From Rummeliibacillus suwonensis (lineage in GTDB: Bacteria; Bacillota; Bacilli; Bacillales_A; Planococcaceae), in NCBI RefSeq assembly GCF_007896435.1, contig NZ_VCBL01000003.1, positions 34,144 through 98,143 of the forward strand: a stretch of 64,000 nucleotides of DNA, read 5' to 3'. The notes below the pieces were generated by a model, which worked only from the letters and a program-made list of their open reading frames with translations, had not been told where the DNA came from and did not search any database. The position numbers were made by a program, and so were the translations under genes. Positions 23,827-32,844 of this stretch are shown in pieces. The first letter of the stretch is position 1. Every line of letters starts with the position of its first letter.

Positions 23827-24033
23827 ATGGAAGCGAAAAGATATGGACTTGGTGATATAGTTGAGATGAAAAAACAACATCCATGCGGGACGAATAAATG
23901 GAAAATTATTCGTATGGGTGCAGATATTCGTATTAAATGTGAAGGATGTCAACATAGTGTGATGATCCCACGAAGAGAGTTTGAAAAGAAAATGAAGAAA
24001 GTATTGATATTTGCCAATCCATCCGAAGAATAG
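23827..24033 (+). CDS. yyzM: DUF951 family protein (YyzM-like)
   Basis: This is a small 68-residue protein with the DUF951 pattern YGLGDIVEMKKQHPCGTNKW ... IRIKCEGCQHSVMIPR. The spaced cysteines (HPCG, CEGC) suggest metal or nucleic-acid binding, but no function is established. It starts two bases after the MscS-like gene and sits just before ychF, as in many Firmicutes. Confidence 0.9.
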   Translation: MEAKRYGLGDIVEMKKQHPCGTNKWKIIRMGADIRIKCEGCQHSVMIPRREFEKKMKKVLIFANPSEE

Positions 24034-24120
24034 ACTTTTATTTAGCAAATATCTATAATGAACAAGTTGAATAATTAATAATTGAAATAGCACTTATTTT
24101 GTTGAAAGGTTGTGGAAAGA

Positions 24121-25221
24121 ATGGCTTTAACAGCCGGTATCGTAGGTTTACCGAATGTCGGTAAATCAACATTGTTTAACGCAATTACGAAAGCGGGAGC
24201 ACTTGCAGCGAACTATCCATTTGCAACAATTGATCCTAATGTAGGAATTGTAGAAGTTCCAGATGCACGTTTAGATAAATTAACTGAATTAGTACAACCA
24301 AAAAAAACGGTTCCAACCGCATTTGAATTTACAGACATCGCTGGTATCGTCAAGGGAGCTAGCAAAGGGGAAGGCTTAGGCAATAAATTCTTAGCACATA
24401 TTCGAGAAGTAGATGCGATTACTCAAGTAGTACGTTGCTTTGAAGATGAAAATATCACGCATGTTGCTGGTAAAGTAGATCCCATCAGTGATATTGAAGT
24501 CATCAATTTAGAACTGATTCTCGCTGACTTAGAAACGGTAGATAAACGCTATGCGAAAGTGGAAAAATTAGCTCGCCAAAAAGATAAAGAAGCTATGGTG
24601 GAAGCACCCATTTTAGCAAAAATCAAAGAAGCATTTGCGGCTGAAAAACCCGCTCGTTCTGTAGAATTATCTGATGATGAACGAAAAGTGATTAAGGGTT
24701 TGAATTTATTAACTATCAAGCCAATGCTATATGTTGCCAATGTTTCTGAAGATGAAGTAGCGGATGCGAATAACAACAAATATGTACGAGCTGTTCGCGA
24801 ATATGCAGCTGCTGAAGGTGCAGAGGTAATTGTTATTTGTGCCAAAATAGAAGAAGAAATTGCTGTTCTTGAAGATGATGAGAAAGCAATGTTCCTAGAA
24901 GAACTAGGCATTGAAGAATCGGGTCTTGATCAACTAATCCGTGCATCTTATAGTTTACTTGGATTAGCTACATACTTCACAGCAGGTGTGCAAGAAGTAA
25001 GAGCTTGGACGTTCCGAAAGGGCATGAAAGCACCACAATGTGCAGGGATTATCCACTCTGATTTTGAACGTGGTTTTATCCGTGCAGAAACAGTTTCTTA
25101 TGATGATTTGATGGAATACGGCTCTATGAATGCTGCCAAAGAAGCAGGCCGTGTGCGTCTTGAGGGCAAAGACTATGTTGTACAAGACGGCGATATTATG
25201 TTATTCCGTTTTAATGTATAG
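24121..25221 (+). CDS. ychF: redox-regulated ATPase YchF (OLA1 family)
   Basis: YchF is an Obg-related protein that prefers ATP and binds ribosomes. The 366-residue sequence starts MALTAGIVGLPNVGKSTLFN (P-loop near residues 8-15), followed by the DIAGIVKGASKGEGLGN switch region and a C-terminal TGS-like domain ending in DGDIMLFRFNV. The ATG at 24121 gives the family length; GAAAGG precedes it, and an upstream in-frame start adds only three residues. Confidence 0.96.
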   Translation: MALTAGIVGLPNVGKSTLFNAITKAGALAANYPFATIDPNVGIVEVPDARLDKLTELVQPKKTVPTAFEFTDIAGIVKGASKGEGLGNKFLAHIREVDAITQVVRCFEDENITHVAGKVDPISDIEVINLELILADLETVDKRYAKVEKLARQKDKEAMVEAPILAKIKEAFAAEKPARSVELSDDERKVIKGLNLLTIKPMLYVANVSEDEVADANNNKYVRAVREYAAAEGAEVIVICAKIEEEIAVLEDDEKAMFLEELGIEESGLDQLIRASYSLLGLATYFTAGVQEVRAWTFRKGMKAPQCAGIIHSDFERGFIRAETVSYDDLMEYGSMNAAKEAGRVRLEGKDYVVQDGDIMLFRFNV

Positions 25222-25275
25222 GGTTGAAAAATAATCATATCTTATTACAGAGCCCAGCAATAGAATATGCGAATG

Positions 25276-25325
25276 CCAAGAGTACGGATGCTGAAAATCA
25301 GTCATTCTGTGCTCTTGTTTTTTCG
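25276..25325 (+). terminator. terminator after ychF
   Basis: CCAAGAGTAC pairs imperfectly with GTGCTCTTG across an inner stem (GGATGCTGA / TCAGTCATTC), then TTTTTT. It is a long, imperfect intrinsic terminator. It also precedes the convergent gene at 25393-25941. Confidence 0.65.
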
Positions 25326-25392
25326 TTGCATGAATAGGTGGTTTCTCACTTTTAAAGTATCTTTTATAGAAAAATTAGGATAGTTAATCCAG

Positions 25393-25941
25393 CTATTCAT
25401 TTATGTAAATATATAATTTAGGACAATGTGGATCATCCTTAACCAAATAATTTTTTGGATATTTTTGAAGTTGGGTATACATCATAAAATCCCCAATGGC
25501 TCCAGCAATTAGCCATGCGCCTAAAAAGAGCCACAAATTGCTGTTGACCATAAAACCAATCGCAGCTGGAATGACACCTGTTAGCCAAAAAGGAAGTAAT
25601 AATGCCCTTTTCATAGCTTTAACGGATAATAATTTCGTCGTCGTAGCATAGGCAACCCCCATTTTGAAATTGACTCCATATTTTAAACTGCTAAGTGGTA
25701 CCTTTCCAAAAAGGATAAAACCAAGTAGATGACAAATTTCATGTGAAATAATGAGTACAATATATATAACGATAAAGAGTAGGCAGCTCAAAAAAGTTAT
25801 ATGAAAAGTAAAATGATGATGAACGAATCCATTTACCAAAAAGAACGTAATCATTAAAAATATCGTCCAAAATAAGTTCTGCCATGCCATTTTGGGAAGA
25901 TCCAATTCAATCGTATCAATTGGTTCAGAAGAATTTCTCAT
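25393..25941 (-). CDS. DUF3267 membrane metallopeptidase-like protein
   Basis: This 182-residue membrane protein has four to five hydrophobic segments and a zinc-peptidase motif HEICH (in ISHEICHLLGF, about residues 66-76) inside a membrane helix. That layout is typical of DUF3267, distantly related to site-2 proteases. The substrate is unknown and activity is not demonstrated. The ATG has GAGGTGATC upstream. It is transcribed against the ychF and rpsF genes. Confidence 0.85.
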   Translation of the reverse strand: MRNSSEPIDTIELDLPKMAWQNLFWTIFLMITFFLVNGFVHHHFTFHITFLSCLLFIVIYIVLIISHEICHLLGFILFGKVPLSSLKYGVNFKMGVAYATTTKLLSVKAMKRALLLPFWLTGVIPAAIGFMVNSNLWLFLGAWLIAGAIGDFMMYTQLQKYPKNYLVKDDPHCPKLYIYINE

Positions 25942-25997
25942 TTGATCACCTCATTTTTAGTATAAGGAATGAACTCTTTCTTGCCTAGCAAAGTTAG

Positions 25998-26112
25998 TTG
26001 CGTAATATTTTGTACTATGTTAAAATATGTTGATGTGAGTGGTAACAATTACTAACTCCTTGCCGATTGTTTTGAACTTTTGGCCAAAGTCCATAAGGAG
26101 GTGCTTATACTA
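25998..26112 (+). promoter_or_regulatory. rpsF operon promoter and leader
   Basis: A -35 TTGCGT (25998-26003), a 17-base spacer and a -10 TAAAAT (26021-26026) lie about 85 bases upstream of rpsF. The leader includes CCTTGCCGATTG near 26058, which resembles the CCG-bearing S6:S18 autoregulatory leader described for rpsF operons. The leader match is by eye and weaker than the promoter match. Confidence 0.5.
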
Positions 26113-26400
26113 ATGAGAGCATACGAATTAATGTATATTATTCGTCCAAACATCGAAGAAGATGCTAAAAAAGCTTTAGTTGAACGTTTCAACGAAATCT
26201 TAACTTCTAACGGTGCTGAAATCATCGAATCAAAAGAATGGGGCAAACGCCGCCTAGCTTATGAAATCAATGACTTCCGCGAAGGTATCTACCAAATCGT
26301 AAAAGCTAACGCTGATTCAAAAGCTATCGATGAATATACGCGTCTTGCAAATATTAGCGAAGATATTATTCGTCATATTGCAGTTCGTGAAGAAAACTAA
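26113..26400 (+). CDS. rpsF: 30S ribosomal protein S6
   Basis: S6 binds 16S rRNA together with S18 in the platform of the small subunit. The ATG at 26113, preceded by AAGGAGGTG, gives 95 residues ([20 protein letters not shown] ...), the same length as in B. subtilis. An upstream extension to 26080 lacks similarity. It heads the conserved rpsF-ssb-rpsR operon. Confidence 0.97.
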   Translation: MRAYELMYIIRPNIEEDAKKALVERFNEILTSNGAEIIESKEWGKRRLAYEINDFREGIYQIVKANADSKAIDEYTRLANISEDIIRHIAVREEN

Positions 26401-26441
26401 TTTGAATTTGAATAAAATGCAGAAAAGGAGGTTGCATTCTG

Positions 26442-26984
26442 ATGATTAACCGTGTCGTACTAGTTGGAAGATTGACAAAAGACCCAGAACTTCGCTACAC
26501 ACCAAGTGGCGTTGCTGTTGCTCGTTTTACACTTGCTGTAAATAGAACGTTTGCTAACCAACAAGGTGAAAGACAAGCGGACTTTATCAACTGCGTTGTT
26601 TGGCGTAAACAGGCTGAAAACACAGCAAACTTCTTGCGTAAAGGAAGTCTTGCGGGTGTTGAAGGTCGTATCCAAACAGGCAGTTTTGAAGGGCAAGATG
26701 GTAAACGCGTTTACACAACTGAAGTTGTAGCAGACAGTGTTCAATTCTTAGAACCACGTAGTGCTACTGGAGATCGCCAACAAGGCCAACCATCATATAG
26801 TGGTGGCAATCAGCCATATGGTGGTGCTCCACAACAGGGAAATTATCAACAGTCATCTTATCAACAGAATCAACCACCTAGTCAGCAAAATTATACACGT
26901 GTAGATGAAGATCCGTTTGCACCGATCAACAACAATAGTAGCAATGGCAAAGTCGACGTAACAGAAGATGATTTACCATTCTAA
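26442..26984 (+). CDS. ssb: single-stranded DNA-binding protein SsbA
   Basis: SSB coats single-stranded DNA and recruits replication and repair enzymes. The 180-residue protein has an N-terminal OB fold (1-105), a glycine/glutamine-rich linker (about 110-160) and the acidic tip DDLPF that docks partner proteins. It lies between rpsF and rpsR. AAAAGGAGG precedes the ATG. Confidence 0.97.
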   Translation: MINRVVLVGRLTKDPELRYTPSGVAVARFTLAVNRTFANQQGERQADFINCVVWRKQAENTANFLRKGSLAGVEGRIQTGSFEGQDGKRVYTTEVVADSVQFLEPRSATGDRQQGQPSYSGGNQPYGGAPQQGNYQQSSYQQNQPPSQQNYTRVDEDPFAPINNNSSNGKVDVTEDDLPF

Positions 26985-27046
26985 GTAAATGGCTTATTGC
27001 ACGTTATATATGAATCATTCATTTGATAAAGGAGGGAAACTATACA

Positions 27047-27283
27047 ATGGCACCACGTAGAGGAGGTCGCAAACGCCGTAAAGTTTGCTATTTCACTGCT
27101 AACAACATTAAACATATCGATTACAAAGATGTTGATTTATTAAAAAAATTCATCTCTGAACGCGGAAAAATTCTTCCACGCCGTGTGACTGGTACAAGCG
27201 CTAAATACCAACGTAAACTTACATTAGCTATTAAAAAGGCTCGTGTAATGGCTTTACTACCATTCACTGCAGAAGATAAATAA
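27047..27283 (+). CDS. rpsR: 30S ribosomal protein S18
   Basis: S18 pairs with S6 on 16S rRNA. The ATG at 27047 after AAAGGAGGG gives 78 residues starting [20 protein letters not shown], standard for the Firmicutes. An upstream in-frame start adds eight unrelated residues. It ends the operon, which closes with a strong terminator. Confidence 0.97.
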   Translation: MAPRRGGRKRRKVCYFTANNIKHIDYKDVDLLKKFISERGKILPRRVTGTSAKYQRKLTLAIKKARVMALLPFTAEDK

Positions 27284-27294
27284 TACATCTAAAT

Positions 27295-27338
27295 AAAAGA
27301 CACAACAAGGTTCAACCAACCTTTGTTGTGTCTTTTTT
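27295..27338 (+). terminator. terminator of the rpsF-ssb-rpsR operon
   Basis: AAAAGACACAACAAGG (27295-27310) pairs with CCTTTGTTGTGTCTTTT after a short loop and runs into a T tract. This is a long, nearly perfect stem. Confidence 0.92.
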
Positions 27339-27514
27339 ATGTTGGATGGATTGTTGTTTTAGTATTGGATGCCAAGTGCCTTATTAATAGGGCATCTCTT
27401 GTAATTGCTGTTGTAAGCTATTTCACCATAAATGGTTGGGACTCAATGGGTTTTTTCTTTATGTTTATTAGCATTACTATAGGTTCCGCCATAGGTACAG
27501 CCATTTCAAGGTAA
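27323..27514 (+). pseudogene. probable remnant of a small membrane protein
   Basis: An open frame of 63 codons begins inside the rpsR terminator and has no ribosome site, so the given start is not real. The second half (INRASLVIAVVSYFTINGWD ... ISITIGSAIGTAISR) looks like two genuine membrane helices with small residues and a charged turn. It is probably the 3' end of a lost membrane gene. It could also be chance. Confidence 0.35.
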
Positions 27515-27580
27515 TGCTTATTTATTTGGTAATTCAAAATATAAACGATAAACTTTCGATAAGGAGGAAGTGAATGTTGT

Positions 27581-27982
27581 ATGAAATTAATCAAATTATT
27601 CTTAATCAATATATTACCGTTACTTTTAATTCATTTATTAATGATCACTTATTCTAAAATAACGGATACTACAGAATTAGTAAGATTAGAATTAATATTG
27701 ATTTTATTTACACCAGCAATATTATTTTGGCTAAACTATACAATCGAAGCAGAAAGAAATAATGCTTACTTTTGGCAAAATAGTATCATGATTTTTATAG
27801 CGAACGGTTTAGGTTTATACCTTTATTTCTATGGTTTAGGTATTACATTTAAAAATGGCATGCCATATTCAGAAGATGCTATTTCAGCTGGGATTTCGAC
27901 TTTACTATATTTAGTAACAATCATTCAATTTATTATTGGTAGTCTAATATTATATATTAAATATCATAAAGTGAAACTTTAA
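27581..27982 (+). CDS. unknown four-helix membrane protein
   Basis: I do not recognise this 133-residue protein. It has about four hydrophobic helices (near 5-25, 37-52, 65-87 and 104-128) and few charged residues. AAGGAGG lies 13 bases before the ATG, a little far. The last five codons and stop (HKVKL) fall within the left edge of a dispersed repeat that begins at 27967, so the C-terminus may have been altered by repeat insertion. It opens the lineage-specific block between rpsR and yybS. Confidence 0.6.
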   Translation: MKLIKLFLINILPLLLIHLLMITYSKITDTTELVRLELILILFTPAILFWLNYTIEAERNNAYFWQNSIMIFIANGLGLYLYFYGLGITFKNGMPYSEDAISAGISTLLYLVTIIQFIIGSLILYIKYHKVKL

Positions 27983-28104
27983 CCAGTGGGGGTTTTCTTC
28001 ATTCCCCACTAATTATTAGTTGAACCAATCGGGCGCATGCGGCAATTTATCTCCCACCTAAATTCTTTCCTTTCGCTGAATTTTGAGGTGGGAGTATTAC
28101 CGCC
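27967..28104 (+). repeat. dispersed two-hairpin repeat, family 1
   Basis: Hairpin 1 pairs CAGTGGGG with CCCCACT. Hairpin 2 has outer arms GCGGCAAT / ATTACCGC and inner arms CTCCCACCT / AGGTGGGAG. The linker holds TTAGTTGAACCAATCGGG. Compared with the copy at 58695-58850, several stem bases differ on both arms so that pairing is kept, which suggests selection on RNA or DNA structure. No open frame is associated with it. Confidence 0.8.
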
Positions 28105-28317
28105 AAAATAATATGCATGTGGATCTGAATGGAGAAAGAGGGCAGCTTGCATTACGAGTTGGACCATGGTATTAAAATTTGGCAAATTTATTTTTAATAA
28201 ATTTAAAAAGAAAATATAATTTAGAGGTATTGTACGATAAAACAAATACTCAAAAAATGCAACGAGACCTTTAAGTGCAATAAAAAAGTAAATACATTTA
28301 TGTTAGAGGTGGCAAAA

Positions 28318-28695
28318 ATGAATTTGATTCCTAATGAGTTAGAATGGATGAGCCTGTTTAATACTGAGCCAAGTACTAAGGAGGAGGCGCTGCCTTTCTA
28401 TTATCGAGAGAATATTTATGAATTTTATGTTGAGGATTTACATTATATAATAAAGTTTTTTCCTAGCATGGACGAGTTTTCTATAAAAGTACAATTTAAA
28501 AATGAGAAAATAGATTTTGTTGATTTACGCTTTATAACTGTTTATAAAATGGAAATTAATTCAGATAAGGGGAAATGCGCAAAATTTACAGTTTATGCAA
28601 ATAAAGAAGATGATCGTTTCTACTCAAAAATTGAAATTACAATAAAGCCTAATTTTTCAATAAAAGTAATAGAAGATTTTCTTCATAATACTTAG
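28318..28695 (+). CDS. hypothetical protein
   Basis: I do not recognise this 125-residue cytosolic protein. It begins MNLIPNELEWMSLFN and is mostly alternating beta-type segments with many aromatic and acidic residues (EFYVEDLHYIIKFFPSMDEF, KFTVYANKEDDRFY). Such composition is common in small immunity-type proteins, but there is no toxin partner here. The ATG at 28318 follows AGAGGTGG at a good distance. It lies between a family-1 repeat and a MITE-like element. Confidence 0.6.
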   Translation: MNLIPNELEWMSLFNTEPSTKEEALPFYYRENIYEFYVEDLHYIIKFFPSMDEFSIKVQFKNEKIDFVDLRFITVYKMEINSDKGKCAKFTVYANKEDDRFYSKIEITIKPNFSIKVIEDFLHNT

Positions 28696-28745
28696 GTGTC
28701 CCAATATGGATTTCAATATTGAAAAATAAGCATAAAATATACTAA

Positions 28746-29056
28746 CAGGCATGTTGATTATCCAATTTTACATTCGAATTTAGATAATTCACTGATTTCC
28801 GCTACGGCTTGCCCGCTTTCTTGCGGACGAATGTTGAGCCTCCTCGCTACGTTGCGGGGTCTAATCTATTCGCTTTTCCCTCGGGACATTGAATTTGCTT
28901 CATCGAATCAACACCGCACGAAGGAAATGTGCATGCATTTTCGAGGACTCGAGCAAGCCTCCTCTCCAATCTATATAAATGGTTCTAAAAATACGGGGTT
29001 TTTCAAAAATTATGCCAAACAAACGCCATTAATTTTTGTAAAATCAACACGCTATT
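28746..29056. mobile_element. MITE-like element with terminal inverted repeats (family 2, copy 1)
   Basis: The left end CAGGCATGTTGATT and right end AATCAACACGCTAT are imperfect inverted repeats. The GC-rich core (about 28797-28990) carries GCCTCCTCGCTACGTTGCGGGGTC and related hairpins, and matches, in inverted orientation, the element at 63199-63501 from end to end. It encodes no transposase; open frames within it are artefacts. A clear target duplication is not seen for this copy. It appears to have cut off the 5' end of the membrane gene that follows. Confidence 0.7.
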
Positions 29057-29320
29057 GTTAGTGTAAATATTATTGGATTTATATCCTATATAAAAAAGAA
29101 AAATCTATATTTTGCTGCTTTTATAATATTATTACTAGCGGTTTTATTTGGTTCAATAGGAATTGTATTAGCGCTCTTTATTATCCAAGATGATTTTGCA
29201 ATATTTTATGGTTTGCAGCTAGCATACTATTTATTAATAAATAGTATGCTTGTTTTTACGATTGCCATTTCAGTAATTTTGGTAAGAAAATGTAAAAAGT
29301 ATTTATCGCTATGGTGGTAA
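29042..29320 (+). pseudogene. membrane protein gene lacking its 5' end
   Basis: An open frame of 92 codons encodes two convincing membrane segments (FAAFIILLLAVLFGSIGIVL and LQLAYYLLINSMLVFTIAIS) and a basic C-terminus. It has no ATG, GTG or TTG start before the first helix; it runs back into the right end of the MITE-like element. The simplest reading is a gene whose 5' part was lost or displaced by the insertion. Confidence 0.55.
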
Positions 29321-29378
29321 AAGAGCTTTGAAAAGATACTTAAGGAGATAATAATAGATTTTTATTAGGAGATGCTAT

Positions 29379-29699
29379 ATGGAATATATTTGGAATCGTA
29401 TTATATTGATAGTAAGCACTGTCTTAATAAGTATCGTGTCAATAGTAAGTCCTGTATTTCCATTTGTCGGCGATAAAAGTTTAAACTCAAAAAAAATTGA
29501 TGCGAATATAAAAAAATTATCACAAATTGACTGGTTTAAAGAGATCTATGAATCAGAAAAATATCGACATTTATTTTTTGAAAATCGAAATGTACGAAAA
29601 TATTTATCAAACAATTTAAGGGTTAATCAATTGATCAAACGACAGAATCAGCAAGAAAAATTCATACAATTTCTTAATAAGCAGATGAAGATTAAGTGA
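29379..29699 (+). CDS. hypothetical membrane-anchored small protein
   Basis: The 106-residue product has one N-terminal hydrophobic segment (about 8-30) followed by a basic, helical soluble part. I do not recognise it. TTAGGAG precedes the ATG at a normal spacing, so translation is likely. It is followed by a second small membrane-protein gene (29773-29970). Confidence 0.55.
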   Translation: MEYIWNRIILIVSTVLISIVSIVSPVFPFVGDKSLNSKKIDANIKKLSQIDWFKEIYESEKYRHLFFENRNVRKYLSNNLRVNQLIKRQNQQEKFIQFLNKQMKIK

Positions 29700-29772
29700 C
29701 GAGCTATGAATACGATAATTAGAAAACATTTAAAAGTATTAAGAAAGACAATAAAGTATGGAGAGGTGTAAT

Positions 29773-29970
29773 ATGGAATATATTTTGATTGTCTTAGGCA
29801 TAATACTCTGTCTATTTTCAATAATGTATTTACTCTCTGATTTAAAATATGAAAAAAGTATGAAAGAAAAAATTTCTGCTGTTATTGAATATTTGATAGA
29901 TCCATTTACAGGCTTTACTTCACTATTATATTTAGGAATTCCAATACTTATTTTTAGTTTAATTATTTAA
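29773..29970 (+). CDS. hypothetical two-helix membrane protein
   Basis: This is a 65-residue protein with hydrophobic segments near 3-20 and 46-65 separated by a charged loop (DLKYEKSMKEK). The ATG at 29773 follows GAGAGGTG; the longer frame from 29758 adds five residues without a ribosome site. No family recognised. The 374 bases that follow (29971-30344) contain no gene that I can support. Confidence 0.5.
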   Translation: MEYILIVLGIILCLFSIMYLLSDLKYEKSMKEKISAVIEYLIDPFTGFTSLLYLGIPILIFSLII

Positions 29971-30344
29971 GACAACAATTTCGCGAAATTTACTTACTAG
30001 GGTAAATGTGTTTACGTTGCATATTCACAGGAATCTAATTTTCCTAGAAGGTTAAATATTAGACATTTTTAAAATGCGTAGTCAGAAAGATCAAAGACGA
30101 TATTAGACAGGCTTTACTGGCTACATTTTCTGATTTTAAAAGCCATGTACTAGAATTTTATGCTGGTCTTTTATTAGTAGTTATAAGAGATTCAATTGGG
30201 GGCTTCTTATTATTTAAGATACAATATCTGTAAAGTAATGTAATAAAAAATAAACTCATATATTTTTTGAAAATAAAAATATTTATATTTACTTTTTTTA
30301 TTTTTTGTGTAAAAATGTAACAATAAAAGGAGGAGGGGAAAACT

Positions 30345-30764
30345 ATGAAAAAAATATTCATATTATTACTTACTTCAATATTGTTAATTATGTTAGTAAG
30401 TTGTTCAAATAACGATTCTAACAACAAAGGAATAACTTATACTGGAGAATCGGAAAACTGGAAAGCTACAATAGTGAATAAAACTTCAAAAGATTCAAAT
30501 AATGCAGATTATGTATTAAGGATTGAATACAAAGGCAATCTAGATGATCTAAAGAATGTACATCAAATAGATTACAGTTTTCAATATGGGCAAACAGAAA
30601 TAAAACGTTCTGAAACAAGACCGAATGGATTACCTACAGATAAATCTATCGTATATAAAGATACAGGGCAGATTAATGTCGATTCTATTAACAAACAAAC
30701 AAAAATTCCATTTAAAATTAAGTGGGATAATAGATCAGAAGAATGTGAGTTAGAATTTAAGTAA
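30345..30764 (+). CDS. predicted lipoprotein of unknown function
   Basis: The 139-residue product starts with a lipoprotein signal MKKIFILLLTSILLIMLVSC, with the lipobox LVSC and lipidation at Cys20. The mature part is a short, charged beta-rich domain (WKATIVNKTS ... FKIKWDNRSEECELEF), the shape of an immunoglobulin-like fold. AAAGGAGGAGG precedes the ATG. It converges with a secreted-protein gene (30814-31707) and shares a bidirectional terminator with it. Confidence 0.75.
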   Translation: MKKIFILLLTSILLIMLVSCSNNDSNNKGITYTGESENWKATIVNKTSKDSNNADYVLRIEYKGNLDDLKNVHQIDYSFQYGQTEIKRSETRPNGLPTDKSIVYKDTGQINVDSINKQTKIPFKIKWDNRSEECELEFK

Positions 30765-30768
30765 TACT

Positions 30769-30803
30769 AAAAATGCTTGTACTCATGAGTTACAAGCATT
30801 TTT
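30769..30803. terminator. bidirectional terminator between convergent genes
   Basis: AAAAATGCTTGTA pairs with TACAAGCATTTTT around a short loop; both strands end in T-rich tails. It serves the lipoprotein gene (plus) and the secreted-protein gene (minus). Confidence 0.85.
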
Positions 30804-30813
30804 ACCTAAAGAA

Positions 30814-31707
30814 TTATAATGATAATAGTGGCAACGTTAACTTATATGTTGCACCATCAGATATTCTTTTATACGACAATGATGAATTTACACCGCCACC
30901 AGAATAATCAGAAACAAGTACATAAATTGTGAATCCTGTACTTTTTGAATAAGTTGATCCACTTGAAGGATTTGTTTTTGAGTACGATGTTGATACTGCC
31001 TTATAAGAAGTTGCTGTATATTTACCAGTGGAAGAATTATAAATGTAACCAGAGCCAGAATATCCTATAGTGGAATTAATACCTGTTAAAGTGAATTTTG
31101 AATCAAGAATTGTTGGCGTATAAGTCGCACTTGTTATTTTGTAATGGTTTACGTTATTTTTAATATAAATTTCATAATTCATTTTAACAGTCATTTTAAC
31201 TGTATATGAACCGGAATTAATTGTTTGACTTTTAGAGCCAGTAGGATTTCCCGCAACGGCAATATTTGATTCAGTATTGGGGGCAGTTGTAACAGACTTT
31301 AATACTGTTGTATTTGGAGTTACAGGATTATAAACTATTTCTTTTAGCGAATTTTCATCTAGTGTGTCTAGTGCTTTTTCATTAACTTCAATCTCTTGTA
31401 AAGACATTACTTCTTGTTTAACAAGTTCCCCATTTTCGAAATCCTCTGAAAGAATTTTCTTTACACCAGTTACAGAGATATCTCCATCTTGGAAGTTTGT
31501 TTTTGTATCATGGGTGTTAATGGTCTGTCCTTTTTTTGCCATTTCCATTAGTTTTTCATCGGAAATTTGATCTTGGGAGTAATTTCTTTTCTCAAAGTTG
31601 ATTTTCTTTTCTTCTTGTGCGTTAGCAAAACTAGGTAGTATAGCTAAAGTAAATAATGGTACTACTAGAAAAGTAATAAAAATCTTTTTGAAACCATTTT
31701 TTTTCAT
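30814..31707 (-). CDS. secreted protein of unknown function
   Basis: The 297-residue product has a clear signal peptide (residues 1-30, cleavage after SFANA). A charged region follows (31-130), then a serine/threonine/tyrosine-rich beta domain from about 160 to the end, with repeated short strands such as SGSGYIYNSSTGKYTATSY. It has no cell-wall sorting motif, so it is probably released. AGGAGG precedes the ATG. No family recognised. The 416 bases upstream (31708-32123) are very AT-rich, with an imperfect palindrome near 31803-31840 and no gene. Confidence 0.75.
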   Translation of the reverse strand: MKKNGFKKIFITFLVVPLFTLAILPSFANAQEEKKINFEKRNYSQDQISDEKLMEMAKKGQTINTHDTKTNFQDGDISVTGVKKILSEDFENGELVKQEVMSLQEIEVNEKALDTLDENSLKEIVYNPVTPNTTVLKSVTTAPNTESNIAVAGNPTGSKSQTINSGSYTVKMTVKMNYEIYIKNNVNHYKITSATYTPTILDSKFTLTGINSTIGYSGSGYIYNSSTGKYTATSYKAVSTSYSKTNPSSGSTYSKSTGFTIYVLVSDYSGGGVNSSLSYKRISDGATYKLTLPLLSL

Positions 31708-32123
31708 ATTTTTATCCTCCTATTTTTTAAAATAAACATATTATATATAATTTTAATATGTTTGTATTATTTTACTATTTTATGGAGAAAAATTCAATAT
31801 TTTTAAAAATTATATTATTTATTATGTAATTTTTAAAAGTTTTCAAGAAATAAGCTTTTTAAAAATAACCAATAAAATACTTGTCAATTTAATATTTATG
31901 TTGTGCTTGAGATAGACACAGATAGGGATTTATCCTCTTTGTACTAACGCTACGTTAATCCTCAACAAAGCCGTTGTTTCAAAAAAAATGGAAAAAATAG
32001 GATTTGAATTCTTAATTGTCTCTGCAAAGTTTTGAGATTGAGTTTTAGAAATCAGGTGCCGAAACAATTATTAAAAATAAGTGTGTACATAGGACATCCT
32101 CAAAATATAAGGTGGTGTGGTAA

Positions 32124-32669
32124 ATGGAGTTTTCTTTAAGTGATTTATTAATAGGTGACGATTTTTCCTATATTTTTAAAAATGGAAAAAGGGGAAAGGT
32201 TGAATTTTCTTTTGTTATTGCTCCTAGTGAAGAACATTTAATTGAGGCATATAAGGTATTGTTACAACAGTTTTTAAGGAAATTAGATAGATATCCACTA
32301 TATGTACATGTGCTTAATCGATCAACTGATATTAATATCTCAGAAATAGCCGAAGTGAAAAAAGTAGGTAAAGGAAACTATCATCATCTAGCAAAAATAG
32401 AAAACGAAGCAGATCTAGCTCAACATTTTCAAAAGATTTATTTAGATGCTTACAATAATGATAGTGTTTTACTATCTTCCGAAAAATATATCGAAATTGC
32501 CCCAAATGATGAAGTTGGTCAGTATCGCTTTATCTTCAACTATTCGATGAACCAATTAGAAGAAAAATTTTACCTTTGGATTGGTTTCGATGGGGAAGGT
32601 TGGGATTTTATCGCTAACTTTATCGAATATCCTTATAATGATCTGCCTATTGAAAATGAAAGAGAATAA
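32124..32669 (+). CDS. hypothetical cytosolic protein
   Basis: This is a 181-residue acidic protein without signal or membrane segments. AAGGTGG precedes the ATG. It has a mixed alpha/beta pattern and a tryptophan-containing block YLWIGFDGEGWDFIANF near 150-166. I do not recognise the family; it might be an immunity-type protein, but there is no supporting context. It stands alone between two gene-poor stretches. Confidence 0.6.
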   Translation: MEFSLSDLLIGDDFSYIFKNGKRGKVEFSFVIAPSEEHLIEAYKVLLQQFLRKLDRYPLYVHVLNRSTDINISEIAEVKKVGKGNYHHLAKIENEADLAQHFQKIYLDAYNNDSVLLSSEKYIEIAPNDEVGQYRFIFNYSMNQLEEKFYLWIGFDGEGWDFIANFIEYPYNDLPIENERE

Positions 32670-32844
32670 AAAAAGGATCAAAAACTAATCATACGAAATA
32701 GTTGGAAGATAGATGGCATTTCCAAAGGATAATCGAATAAATTTTGAGTGACAGTCAATCAAGCAAAATGCCATCTGAAAGTTTCTAAAACATAGCAAGT
32801 GGAGAAAAGTAACTGTTTTTCTCTATTTGTTTTTTTATTTCTTT

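Noticed and set aside
25735-25750. TTTCATGTGAAA core resembling parS
   Set aside because: The outer bases do not match (AATTTCATGTGAAATA), and the sequence encodes the conserved HEICH metal motif of the DUF3267 protein.
28831-29061. 76-codon open frame in the MITE-like element
   Set aside because: Its sequence is explained by the repeat core; the inverted copy at 63.2 kb yields a similar meaningless frame.
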